Shown here piece by piece: positions 27,085-35,619 of a DNA stretch of 39,589 nucleotides (position 1 is the first letter of the stretch; every line of letters starts with the position of its first letter). The stretch comes from an uncultured Bacteroidota bacterium (lineage in GTDB: Bacteria > Bacteroidota > Bacteroidia > Flavobacteriales > Flavobacteriaceae), in contig CACKQW010000011.1 of NCBI GenBank assembly GCA_902602415.1, positions 1 to 39,589 on the forward strand, given 5' to 3'. The notes under the pieces are model-generated. The model did no database searches, was not told the DNA's origin, and saw only the letters and a list, made by a program, of their open reading frames with translations. The position numbers were made by a program, and so were the translations under genes.

Positions 27085-30000
27085 TGAGGAGAATAATTTC
27101 TTATTTTGTAAGATACCCGAAAGCAGTAAACATTTTAGTTATGTTTTTCATTGTCTTTGGTATTTCTGGTGTAATTTCTTTAAAATCATCATTTTTTCCT
27201 TTAATCGACTCTAAATTCATTTCTATAAATGCAGTTTATCCTGGAGCTTCCCCGGAAGAAATTGAAGAGGGGGTCATTTATAAAATAGAAGACAATTTAA
27301 AAGGAATTCCTGGGATAGTGAGAGTCACATCTACATCACGTGAAGATTTTGGTAGCATAATTATTGAAACTGATGAAGATTTTGATATTGAAGCTATTTT
27401 ATTTGACGTTAAAAATGCTGTGGATAAAGTTTCATCATATCCAGCTGATTTAGAACCTATTGTTGTTACTAAAATCGAGGAACAGCAACCCACCATGATA
27501 TTTTCTGTAAGCGGAAAAGATATTGATTTGAAGTCTTTAAAAAATATTTCTAAAAATATAGAAAAAGATATGAGAAATATCGATGGTATTTCTCAGGTTT
27601 CTGTTTCAGGGTTCCCAGATGAAGAAATAGAAATATCATTAAGCGAAAAAGATCTTATTAAGTATAATTTATCATTTGAGGAAATTGTTTTAGCAATCTC
27701 TAACTCAAATATTTTGGCAACTGGTGGAAATATCAAAACCAGCAAAGAAGAATTTTTAATCAGAGCAAATAATAAAAAATATTATTCAAATGAAATCCAA
27801 AATATTATAATTCGAGCTGATAATAACGGAAAAAAAATAAAATTATCTGACATTGGAGTTATTAAAGATCAATTCTCAGAAACACCGCTTAGATCCTATG
27901 TTGAAAACAATAAGGCAGTGATTCTAACTGTTACTAGCACAAATAATGAGGATATGATGGATTCTGCAAAGAAGATTAATAAGTACATCGAAGATTTTAA
28001 CAAAATTAATAGTGACTTAAAGCTAACAGCATTAAAAGATTATTCCATTGTATTAAGGCAAAGAACAAACCTTTTACTAGAAAATGGTGGAATCGGGATA
28101 CTTCTCGTTTTAATTTTTCTTTCTATTTTTCTAAATATCAGACTTGCTTTTTGGGTTGCCTTTGGTTTACCTATCTCATTTCTAGGAATGCTAATATTTG
28201 CAGGAAACTTTGATATCACCATTAATTTGATGTCATTATTTGGAATGATTGTAGTCATTGGGATACTTGTAGATGATGGAATTGTTATTGCTGAAAATAT
28301 ATTTAGACATTATGAGCAAGGAAAAACTCCTGAGCAAGCAGCAGTTGATGGAACATTAGAAGTAATGCCTGCAATTGTTTCTGCAATCCTTACAACCCTT
28401 ATTGCTTTTTCCACACTATTAGTATTAGCTGGAGATATTGGAAACTTTTTTGGTGAGGTAGCAATGATTGTGATTTTAACCCTAATCGTTTCACTTGTGG
28501 AGGCTTTAATTATCTTACCTTCTCATTTAGCACACTCAAAAGCTCTGAAGAAAAAAAATAAATTACAAGAAAATTTAGTTTATAAATTTTTCAATTATAT
28601 GAGATCAATTAACAACAAAGGTTTTGAGTTAATGAGGTGGTTGAGAGATAAAATTTATAGTCCAACTCTAAAGTTTGCTTTAAAAAATAGATTTGTGAGT
28701 TTTACTGGTTTCATTGCTGCTCTTATGTTAACGATTAGCTCTGTATTTGGTGGTGTTATCGGGGTTACTTTTTTTCCCATGATTGCGAGTGATATAATTA
28801 CAGTTGATCTAAAAATGCCAATGGGAACAAATGTGAAATATACAGATTCCATTATTTCAGTTGTGGAAAATCATGCCAGAGAGATTGGCAAGGAATATGA
28901 AAAAAAATATATGCAAAATGATGATAGAAATCTAATTGAGTATATCCAAAAAAATATTGGAAGCTCGGCTGATAATATGGCAATAGTTAAAGGTTTTGAA
29001 GATGTAGGTGGTTCATCAACTGCGTCACTTGAAATTTATCTTCTTGATAGTGAAAATAGACCCCAAGAAATTAAAGCACCTGATCTTGCAAATTTAATCC
29101 GTGAAAGAACAGGAGAAATAATTGGTGTAGAAAAATTTATTGTTGATGGTGGAGCAAACTTTGGTGGAAGTCCAGTGGCAATATCTTTACTAAGTCAAGA
29201 CATAAATGAATTAAAAAGTGCAAAATATGATTTAATGTCGTTGCTAAATAAAAATCCAAAATTAGCTGATATTTCAAGTAATGATCCAGAAGGAATTAAA
29301 GAGATTGATATAAAATTAAATGGAAATGCATATTCTTTGGGACTAAGTTACGCAAGTGTGATGAAACAAGTTAGAGCTGCTTTTTTTGGAGTTGAAGCAC
29401 AAAGATTTCAAAGGGGTGAAGATGAAATAAAAGTTTGGATTAGATATGATCAAAAATCAAGATCTTTAATAAAAAGTCTTGAAGAAATTAGAATTATCAC
29501 CCCAGAAAAAAAAAGAATCCCATTGAATGAAATAGCTGATTACAGTATCAAAAGAGGGGAAGTATCTATCAATCACTTAGATGGTAGCAGAGAAATTCAG
29601 ATAAATGCTAACTTATTAGATCCGGGTGATAGTGCATCCGATATTGTTTTTAGTATTCAAGAAAATATCATTCCTGTTTTAAAAGATAGATACCCATCAT
29701 TAAAAGTTTCATTTGAGGGTCAGTACAGAGAGGCAAATAAAACAATTGAATCGGCGAAAATTATATTTCCTCTTGCGTTATTTCTGATTTTTATTACCAT
29801 TGGATTTGTTTTTAGAACTTACAGTCAACCTATTTTACTCTTGCTATTAATTCCTTTTAGCTTAACAACTGTAGCATGGGGACATCTTTTACATGGTTTT
29901 CCTATTAATGTCATCTCTCTTCTAGGAATTATAGCTCTTATCGGAATTCTTGTAAATGATGGATTGGTATTAATATCAAAATTTAATTCAAATCTGAGAG

Positions 30001-30323
30001 AAGGAATGAGTTTTGATGACTCAATTTTTTTAGCTGGCAAAGAAAGATTTAGGGCTATCTTTTTAACCTCTATCACAACCATGGCTGGACTTGCTCCAAT
30101 TATACTAGAAAAAAGCTTTCAGGCACAGCTACTGAAACCAATGGCAATCTCTATAGCTTATGGAATTGGATACGCTACATTTTTAACGCTAATATTACTT
30201 CCAATTTTAATATCCTTTACAAACTCCCTGAAGGTAAACTTTACATGGTTATATTCTGGTATAAAACCCAACAAAAGAGATGTGGAGGCTCCTATTGTTG
30301 AACAATTAAGGCAAAAAAGATGA
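27084..30323 (+). CDS. RND efflux transporter permease (HAE-1/AcrB type)
   Basis: Proton-driven inner-membrane pump, 1079 residues with 12 predicted membrane helices and two large periplasmic loops. It starts with VRRIISYFVRYPKAVNILV and FFPLIDSKFISINAVYPGASPEEIEEGV, typical of the superfamily. The TM4 aspartate pair is present (D397, D398 in ILVDDGIVIAENI). In TM10 the equivalent segment reads ILVNDGLVLIS (N958, D959), so the lysine corresponding to AcrB K940 is absent. Substrates cannot be inferred. GTG start at 27084 overlapping the adaptor stop by one base; the stop overlaps tolC by four bases (ATGA). Confidence 0.92.
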   Translation: MRRIISYFVRYPKAVNILVMFFIVFGISGVISLKSSFFPLIDSKFISINAVYPGASPEEIEEGVIYKIEDNLKGIPGIVRVTSTSREDFGSIIIETDEDFDIEAILFDVKNAVDKVSSYPADLEPIVVTKIEEQQPTMIFSVSGKDIDLKSLKNISKNIEKDMRNIDGISQVSVSGFPDEEIEISLSEKDLIKYNLSFEEIVLAISNSNILATGGNIKTSKEEFLIRANNKKYYSNEIQNIIIRADNNGKKIKLSDIGVIKDQFSETPLRSYVENNKAVILTVTSTNNEDMMDSAKKINKYIEDFNKINSDLKLTALKDYSIVLRQRTNLLLENGGIGILLVLIFLSIFLNIRLAFWVAFGLPISFLGMLIFAGNFDITINLMSLFGMIVVIGILVDDGIVIAENIFRHYEQGKTPEQAAVDGTLEVMPAIVSAILTTLIAFSTLLVLAGDIGNFFGEVAMIVILTLIVSLVEALIILPSHLAHSKALKKKNKLQENLVYKFFNYMRSINNKGFELMRWLRDKIYSPTLKFALKNRFVSFTGFIAALMLTISSVFGGVIGVTFFPMIASDIITVDLKMPMGTNVKYTDSIISVVENHAREIGKEYEKKYMQNDDRNLIEYIQKNIGSSADNMAIVKGFEDVGGSSTASLEIYLLDSENRPQEIKAPDLANLIRERTGEIIGVEKFIVDGGANFGGSPVAISLLSQDINELKSAKYDLMSLLNKNPKLADISSNDPEGIKEIDIKLNGNAYSLGLSYASVMKQVRAAFFGVEAQRFQRGEDEIKVWIRYDQKSRSLIKSLEEIRIITPEKKRIPLNEIADYSIKRGEVSINHLDGSREIQINANLLDPGDSASDIVFSIQENIIPVLKDRYPSLKVSFEGQYREANKTIESAKIIFPLALFLIFITIGFVFRTYSQPILLLLLIPFSLTTVAWGHLLHGFPINVISLLGIIALIGILVNDGLVLISKFNSNLREGMSFDDSIFLAGKERFRAIFLTSITTMAGLAPIILEKSFQAQLLKPMAISIAYGIGYATFLTLILLPILISFTNSLKVNFTWLYSGIKPNKRDVEAPIVEQLRQKR

Positions 30324-31639
30324 AAAAGTTTATCACAGTATTTTTAATATCCCTTTTTTTTAGTGTAAACTTATATTCCCAAAAAGAATTAACGATTTCT
30401 GAGGCTATTGAAACTACACTTAAAAATAATTTGGATATAAAAATTTCTAAAAACATTGAGAAAATTTCCAAAAATAATGCGAGTATTTTAAATAATAATT
30501 ATCTTCCTTCTGTTCAGCTAGGATCTGAGATAAATAAGATTACACAAAACATAGAAATTGAAACTCCCAATGGCATTTCAGGCTCCTTAAATGATACTAA
30601 AACTGATAACAATTCTGCAATGCTTTCATTGAATTATAATTTGATTGATGCGAGCGGAAGAAAATATAATTACAGAAAATCCAAGGAGTTATATTCAAAA
30701 ACTAAGCTGGAAGTTAGGGATATAATTGAAAATACCATTCTGCAACTATATTCAATTTATTTTGATGTAAGCAGGTTAATGGAACAGCAAAACCTTATTA
30801 TAAAATCACTAGATATTTCTAAAAAAAGGTTAGAAAGAAAGTTATTAGAATTTGAATATGGACAATCAAATAATCTGGAAGTTTTAAATGCTGAAGTAGA
30901 CATGAACAATGATAGTATAAGATTATTAAACACCATAAAAAAATTGGTAAATGCCAAAAGCGATCTGAATTTAATCATGAATTATGAATCGTTAGATAAT
31001 TATTCAACCAATACGAATTTTGAGTTTTTAGATGATAATGAAATAAGCAAACTTTATTCAAATGGTATAAAGAATAATACAACATTTTTAATTCAAGAGA
31101 AAGAGGTAATCCTTTCAAAAATCAATCAAAAAATTACAAGATTTTCTTATTTACCAACTCTTGGATTAATCGGTTCATATGGATGGAATGAAAGTATAAA
31201 TGATAACCCTTATGCTTTTTACAATAAAAGTGTTTCTGATGGATTTTCTGCTGGTATAAATCTGCGTTGGGATATATTTAGAGGTGGAAAAAAAATTGTA
31301 GCAAACAAAAATTCAAAACTTAATGTTGCAAACAGTGAAATTATAAAAGAAAATACTATTCTAAAGCTAAAAAATGAATTAAAAAATGCTTACGACACAC
31401 ATTTTAACAATTTGTATATTCTCAAGGTGCAAAAAAAGAATGTAGAAACCAACAAAGATAACTTTGAAAGGAACTTAGAGAAATATAATATAGGTAGTAT
31501 TTCCTCGATTGAATTTAGAAAAGCCCAACTTAACCTGTTAAATGCGAATTTAGAATATAATTCTGCAAAATATCAGACTAAACTTTCTGAAGCATTTTTT
31601 CTAAAAATTTGCGGTGAGATTCTAAATTATGCTTATTAA
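30320..31639 (+). CDS. TolC-family outer membrane efflux protein
   Basis: Outer-membrane channel completing the tripartite efflux system; 439 residues with a signal peptide (about 1-20, ending LYSQ). Two outer-membrane-efflux repeats are visible: the first around LTISEAIETTLKNNLDIKISKN and DISKKRLERKLLEFEYGQSNNLEVLNAEVDMNN, the second around FSAGINLRWDIFRGGKKI and NLEKYNIGSISSIEFRKAQLNLLNANLEYNSAKYQTKLSEAFF. The paired long helices are typical of TolC. ATG overlaps the pump stop; its own stop overlaps the convergent PEP carboxylase gene by four bases. Confidence 0.9.
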   Translation: MKKFITVFLISLFFSVNLYSQKELTISEAIETTLKNNLDIKISKNIEKISKNNASILNNNYLPSVQLGSEINKITQNIEIETPNGISGSLNDTKTDNNSAMLSLNYNLIDASGRKYNYRKSKELYSKTKLEVRDIIENTILQLYSIYFDVSRLMEQQNLIIKSLDISKKRLERKLLEFEYGQSNNLEVLNAEVDMNNDSIRLLNTIKKLVNAKSDLNLIMNYESLDNYSTNTNFEFLDDNEISKLYSNGIKNNTTFLIQEKEVILSKINQKITRFSYLPTLGLIGSYGWNESINDNPYAFYNKSVSDGFSAGINLRWDIFRGGKKIVANKNSKLNVANSEIIKENTILKLKNELKNAYDTHFNNLYILKVQKKNVETNKDNFERNLEKYNIGSISSIEFRKAQLNLLNANLEYNSAKYQTKLSEAFFLKICGEILNYAY

Positions 31640-34185
31640 GCAGAATTTCTACTGGCGTTAATGTTGCCAAATAAAGATCTAGTTACAATTTTTTGATATG
31701 TTTTTAAATCCTTACTTTCTCCTTTGGAAATTATTTTTTGAATCTTTTGTAAAGAGTATTGTTGAATAGTAATCAGTGGTAATACAATCTTTTCTCTTGT
31801 TTGAATGGAAAGTTTATTAGCAGGTTCATTTTCCATAAGACTTTTAAAACCGGAAATTTTTAAGAGCATTTTTTTGGTAAGTTGATATTCTTCAAAGATA
31901 ATTTTCCAAAAATCACCAAACTCATGATCATCTTTCATATAAGCTGTCAGTTTAAAAAAGGATTTAGTTAAACTCATCATACTATTTGAAACGAGTGCTC
32001 TAAAGAATGGAACTTCTCTGTAGAGCCTTTTAACTTTACTAATATCATTTTTTTGTTGAAAAAAATAAATTGCAGATCCAAGTCCAAAAAATCCAGGAAC
32101 ATTTTGTTTTAATTGGCTCCAGCCTCCAACAAAGGGAATTGCTCTTAAATCTTCAAACTTAAACTCATCACTTCCATCAGTATTTCTTTTGGACGGACGG
32201 CTACCAATATTAGTTTTTGCATAATACTTGATGGTACTCATTTTTTCCAAATATGGAAGAAATTTTTCATGATTTTTAAAGCTTAGATATTTTTCATAAC
32301 TAATCTCAGATAGTTTTTCAATTGTATTTCTATTCTGTTTTGAAAGTGAATTTTGATCATTTATCAACTCATTTTTAATACCAGAACTTAATAATTGCTC
32401 TAAGTTATATTGTGAAGATTCAAAAGTTCCAAAATTAGAACTTATAGTTTGTCCTTGAATAGTTAGCTGAATTTCATCGGATTCAATAAAACTTCCTAAA
32501 GAGCTGTAAAACTGATGCGTGTTTCCTCCTCCTCTTGATGGTGGCCCTCCTCTTCCATCAAATAACTTTAACTTCACTCCGTATTTTCTTGAAATCTTTG
32601 TGAGAGACTCTTTTGCTTTTAGAATACTCCAATTAGCAGTTAAGTATCCTCCATCTTTTGTTCCATCAGAAAAACCTAACATAATTGTTTGCTCGTAATT
32701 TCTTTTTTGTAAATGAGACATATAGAAAGAATTATTATACATTTTTTCCATTGTTTCAGCACAAATTTTTAAATCCGGAATAGTTTCAAAAAGAGGTACA
32801 ATATCTACTGATGGTTTTTTCCAGCCTGATAATTTTAGCAGAGCTAAAACTTCAAGTATGTTATTAGAGGTCTGTGTGTTACTAATAATATATCGATAAC
32901 ATCCTTTTTCTCCATTATGGGACTGTATTGATTTCATCGCCGTAATTGACTTTAAGGTGGAAGTTAAAATTTTACTTGTATTGTTTAATGTCAATCCATT
33001 TTTTAAAACTTTATCTAATAAAGACTCCCTTTGTTTCATGCTAGATTTTAAATAACCCTGACTAAAAACTGAGTCAAAAATATTAGAATGAATCCTTGAG
33101 TCTTGTCTTATATCTAAAGATGCAAAATGATAACCAAAAATATTAACCTTATTAATTATTTGCTGCACTTCATCAGAATATATAGAATTATGCGAAACAG
33201 TTAATGTTTCATTAATAAAACTTAATTTACTTTTTAATTCTTCAAGAGAAATTTTTGGTTTTTGAGTAGACATAAAAATACTATCATAAAGTTTTTTTTC
33301 AATATCAATAATAATATCTTCTATAACCTTAAATGTTAATTTCCGTCTCAGCTTTCTGATATCCTTATAATAATTTTTTATAATATCACTTCTTAATTTT
33401 TTTGCTGTATCGAGTGTAATTTTGGGAGTTACATAAGGATTTCCGTCTCGATCACCACCTGGCCAGAAACCTAGACTTAACAAGTCAAAATTTTTAAAAT
33501 TTCCGTCAAAAATATTATTATTAATGTACTTATATATTTCAGCAATTGAATGATAAAAAACATTTTCTAGATACCATGATAGGCTAACTGCTTCATCATA
33601 AGGTGTTGGTTTTTTATTTTTAAAAAAAGGTGTCATTGCCAGCTGTGACAATAAATTCTTTATTTCTTGTATGTCATTTTTTTTGACTGAAAAAGTAAGA
33701 TCCGTAATTATTCCAAGTACTGATCCAGGGTAAAATTGAGTTGGATGAGCTGTTAAAACAGGCCTCACTTTAGCTTTTATTAAGAATTTTTTTAAATCAT
33801 TTTTCTTATCCAATGACTCCACTAATTCTTTAATACCTCTTAATGTCCCTATTCCATCAAGGTTATTTATCTCAGGAAAGGCTGCATCTTCAATCGCATC
33901 AAAAAGTACGATTTGTCTTTCAACATATTGAATAAATTTAAATAATAAGGAGAATTTGTCCTTCTCAGAATACTCACTACAGTATTGATTAAAAAAGCTT
34001 TCTACAATGGATTCTGGATCCATATTTTTTTCATAACTGTTTGTACACAATTCAGAGAATAACGGAAGCATATATCCAGTATTGTATATATTTTCATATG
34101 GGAGAGTTGAGAAAATACTATTGTAAATATTATACTTGGAAAGAACTTTTTCATTAAACCTTTCCTTCTTTGAAAGTTTTCTCAT
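31636..34185 (-). CDS. ppc: Phosphoenolpyruvate carboxylase
   Basis: Cytoplasmic enzyme that carboxylates PEP to oxaloacetate, replenishing the TCA cycle. It has 849 residues. The catalytic histidine is H147 in VRPVLTAHPTQ; further signatures are GFWPGGDRDGNPYVT, GFSDGTKDGGYLTANW, FDGRGGPPSRGGGNTHQF (the phosphate-binding glycine-rich loop) and RAIPFVGGWSQLKQNVPGFFGLGSA. The C-terminus reads NINASRNSA, whereas most PEP carboxylases end in (R/Q)NTG. ATG at 34185. A promoter at 34208-34240 would allow expression independent of the upstream gene. Confidence 0.93.
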   Translation of the reverse strand: MRKLSKKERFNEKVLSKYNIYNSIFSTLPYENIYNTGYMLPLFSELCTNSYEKNMDPESIVESFFNQYCSEYSEKDKFSLLFKFIQYVERQIVLFDAIEDAAFPEINNLDGIGTLRGIKELVESLDKKNDLKKFLIKAKVRPVLTAHPTQFYPGSVLGIITDLTFSVKKNDIQEIKNLLSQLAMTPFFKNKKPTPYDEAVSLSWYLENVFYHSIAEIYKYINNNIFDGNFKNFDLLSLGFWPGGDRDGNPYVTPKITLDTAKKLRSDIIKNYYKDIRKLRRKLTFKVIEDIIIDIEKKLYDSIFMSTQKPKISLEELKSKLSFINETLTVSHNSIYSDEVQQIINKVNIFGYHFASLDIRQDSRIHSNIFDSVFSQGYLKSSMKQRESLLDKVLKNGLTLNNTSKILTSTLKSITAMKSIQSHNGEKGCYRYIISNTQTSNNILEVLALLKLSGWKKPSVDIVPLFETIPDLKICAETMEKMYNNSFYMSHLQKRNYEQTIMLGFSDGTKDGGYLTANWSILKAKESLTKISRKYGVKLKLFDGRGGPPSRGGGNTHQFYSSLGSFIESDEIQLTIQGQTISSNFGTFESSQYNLEQLLSSGIKNELINDQNSLSKQNRNTIEKLSEISYEKYLSFKNHEKFLPYLEKMSTIKYYAKTNIGSRPSKRNTDGSDEFKFEDLRAIPFVGGWSQLKQNVPGFFGLGSAIYFFQQKNDISKVKRLYREVPFFRALVSNSMMSLTKSFFKLTAYMKDDHEFGDFWKIIFEEYQLTKKMLLKISGFKSLMENEPANKLSIQTREKIVLPLITIQQYSLQKIQKIISKGESKDLKTYQKIVTRSLFGNINASRNSA

Positions 34186-34207
34186 TTTAATTCAGTGTAA
34201 TTTTTGG

Positions 34208-34240
34208 CAAAAGTATAAAAACTAAAAAAGAAAAATCAAT
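34208..34240 (-). promoter_or_regulatory. Putative promoter of ppc
   Basis: Minus-strand ATTG (34240-34237), 21-base spacer, TACTTTTG (34215-34208). The -7 box is a full TAnnTTTG match and the -33 box three of four. It lies 22 bases before the ppc ATG, with its -33 box inside the end of the preceding gene. Confidence 0.5.
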
Positions 34241-34641
34241 AAGAGTAAAAGAAACTTAAGTATCCAAAAAATGGTTCGAATTAAATTGAGCTTAATAAGT
34301 CTCTCAAATAGTTTAATATTTGGGTTAATTGAAATTTTATTGTGGATAGGAACAATTTTAAAAAAAGTTAGTATCCACACTAAGATTAAAAAAAAGAAAG
34401 ATACAAGAGTAGTGTAATTGAATGAATCAATTAACAAGAAAAATGAGGCAATAGCTTCCATGATCATAGTTGGTCCAGCTATAAAAAACATAGTATTAGA
34501 ATATTTTTTATGAAAACTTCTAAACCTACTAGTATCAATTTCAATGAATGAGGGATACGTAACAAATTGGGTAATTAAGCTTACCCCAATCATAATTAGA
34601 TTGGAAAATATATTAAGTAATAAAGAAATTGTAATGGACAA
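34222..34641 (-). CDS. Uncharacterised four-helix membrane protein
   Basis: Protein of 139 residues with about four hydrophobic helices (roughly 5-25, 48-70, 76-94 and 121-139). I recognise a general resemblance to small bacterial membrane proteins with a QxxxYPxF motif at the end of helix 1 (QFVTYPSF, 25-32), a histidine in SFHKKYS, a proline in the second helix (AGPTMIMEA) and an RT..W motif before the last helix (LIRTIFWILK), but I cannot name the family or function. The start is TTG at 34641; the next in-frame ATG (residue 17) would remove half of helix 1. It begins only a few bases after the terminator of the upstream gene. Confidence 0.7.
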   Translation of the reverse strand: MSITISLLLNIFSNLIMIGVSLITQFVTYPSFIEIDTSRFRSFHKKYSNTMFFIAGPTMIMEAIASFFLLIDSFNYTTLVSFFFLILVWILTFFKIVPIHNKISINPNIKLFERLIKLNLIRTIFWILKFLLLLLIFLF

Positions 34642-34642
34642 T

Positions 34643-34667
34643 TAAAAAAAGCGCCCGTGGGCGCTTT
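34643..34667 (-). terminator. Rho-independent terminator after the SnoaL-like lipoprotein gene
   Basis: Perfect nine-base inverted repeat AAAGCGCCC/GGGCGCTTT (34648-34667) separated by two bases, so the real loop is about four to six bases, with a seven-T tract on the minus strand. It lies 11 bases downstream of the lipoprotein stop, the most GC-rich hairpin in the window. Confidence 0.85.
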
Positions 34668-34678
34668 GATTTTTAAAT

Positions 34679-35176
34679 TTATTCTTCTGTACTTTCTGCC
34701 TTAGTTGACTCCATTACAAATCCAGTCAGATCAAACCAATCTCCACCCCCAACAAGTTTATCATCTTTATCCCAAGCAAATGTATGATAAGATCCTAAAT
34801 CGAATTCATTTCCAGTTTCAGAATGCTTCCCTGTCCAGCTGCCATAAACCCTTACACTACCGTCATTTTTAAGTGTCAGTGTATCTACACCTGGCAACCA
34901 ATAGTTAGCGGTAAACTTAATGTCCTCGTAGAGATCTTGATACATCTTTACATATCCAAGTTGAGTTGCTTTATCAACAATACCCTCCCCATACTTTGGA
35001 CTTGTCCACTTAACGTCATCGTGCATCATATCCTTCATTTCGTTGTAGTTCTCTTCCCCATGAAGCTGAAAAAACTTCTTACTTAATTCTACATTTTTCT
35101 CAAAATCTGGGTGTTGACCATCACCTGCACAAGAGGCAAATAAAATGGCAACTGTTAAAATTATTACTCTTTTCAT
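34679..35176 (-). CDS. Lipoprotein with SnoaL/NTF2-like domain
   Basis: Predicted lipoprotein of 165 residues; the signal ends at C16 (LFASC). The mature part has the cone-shaped NTF2/SnoaL layout: a helix with ELSKKFFQLHGEENYNEMKDMMHDDVKWTSP, then strands ending DGSVRVYGSWTGKHSETGNEFDLGSYHTFAWDKDDKLVGGGDWFD. This fold serves many small-molecule enzymes and binding proteins, so no reaction can be assigned. It is transcribed alone, between tRNA-Val upstream and a strong terminator downstream. Confidence 0.78.
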   Translation of the reverse strand: MKRVIILTVAILFASCAGDGQHPDFEKNVELSKKFFQLHGEENYNEMKDMMHDDVKWTSPKYGEGIVDKATQLGYVKMYQDLYEDIKFTANYWLPGVDTLTLKNDGSVRVYGSWTGKHSETGNEFDLGSYHTFAWDKDDKLVGGGDWFDLTGFVMESTKAESTEE

Positions 35177-35246
35177 TTAAATATTATTTTAGGTTTATAA
35201 ATTAATTTTGCAATATAAAAATAAAAATTAATTTTTTATAAAAAAG

Positions 35247-35321
35247 TGGGTCATACTGGATTCGAACCAGTGACTTCTACCCTGTCAAGGTAACACTCTG
35301 AACCAACTGAGTTAATGACCC
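35247..35321 (-). tRNA. tRNA-Val (anticodon GAC)
   Basis: A complete 75-base cloverleaf: acceptor GGGTCAT/ATGACCC, D stem ACTC/GAGT, anticodon stem TTACC/GGTAG with loop TTGACAG (anticodon GAC), a five-base variable loop, and T stem ACTGG/CCAGT with loop TTCGAAT. The discriminator base is A. CCA is not encoded and must be added afterwards. GAC reads the valine codons GUC and GUU. A minus-strand TATATTTG at 35356-35363 is a possible -7 box. Confidence 0.95.
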
Positions 35322-35366
35322 TTTTCCGATTAAATTTGAATGTTTAATGGATTTACAAATATATTC

Positions 35367-35374
35367 TAAATTTG
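35367..35374 (+). promoter_or_regulatory. Putative -7 element of the Kazal lipoprotein gene
   Basis: TAAATTTG matches TAnnTTTG and lies 15 bases before the ATG. The best -33 candidate is TTTA at 35343-35346 with a 20-base spacer (three of four). Because the motif is common in AT-rich DNA, this is tentative. Confidence 0.35.
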
Positions 35375-35388
35375 ATTAACTTTAGCGC

Positions 35389-35598
35389 ATGAAAAAGCTA
35401 ATTCTTTCTGCCACTCTATTATGTTTTTTTAGTTGTAATGAAGATGATAATTGTAATATTGGAACAATTGATCAAAACGCAGTTTGTCTTGAAGTTTATG
35501 ATCCTGTTTGTGGTTGTAATAATGTAACTTATTCAAATGATTGTCATGCAACAGCTAATGGAATTTCAAATTGGTCAGAAGGAGAATGTTTAAATTAA
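35389..35598 (+). CDS. Kazal-type protease inhibitor domain lipoprotein
   Basis: Tiny lipoprotein of 69 residues. The signal ends at C16 (FFSC) and is followed by NEDD, an acidic patch of the kind that sends Bacteroidota lipoproteins to the cell surface. The remainder has cysteines 22, 33, 41, 43, 52 and 67 in a Kazal-like pattern with the hallmark YDPVCGCNNVTYSNDC (37-52). By alignment to ovomucoid domains the reactive P1 residue is E35, suggesting, if it inhibits at all, an acidic-residue-specific serine protease. Upstream of, and probably co-transcribed with, the next lipoprotein gene (21-base gap). Confidence 0.82.
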   Translation: MKKLILSATLLCFFSCNEDDNCNIGTIDQNAVCLEVYDPVCGCNNVTYSNDCHATANGISNWSEGECLN

Positions 35599-35619
35599 AA
35601 TAATTATAAAATACACATT

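Noticed and set aside
35225-35246. AT-only palindrome after tRNA-Val as a terminator
   Set aside because: The hairpin would be very weak with only A-T pairs; a T run alone is not convincing.
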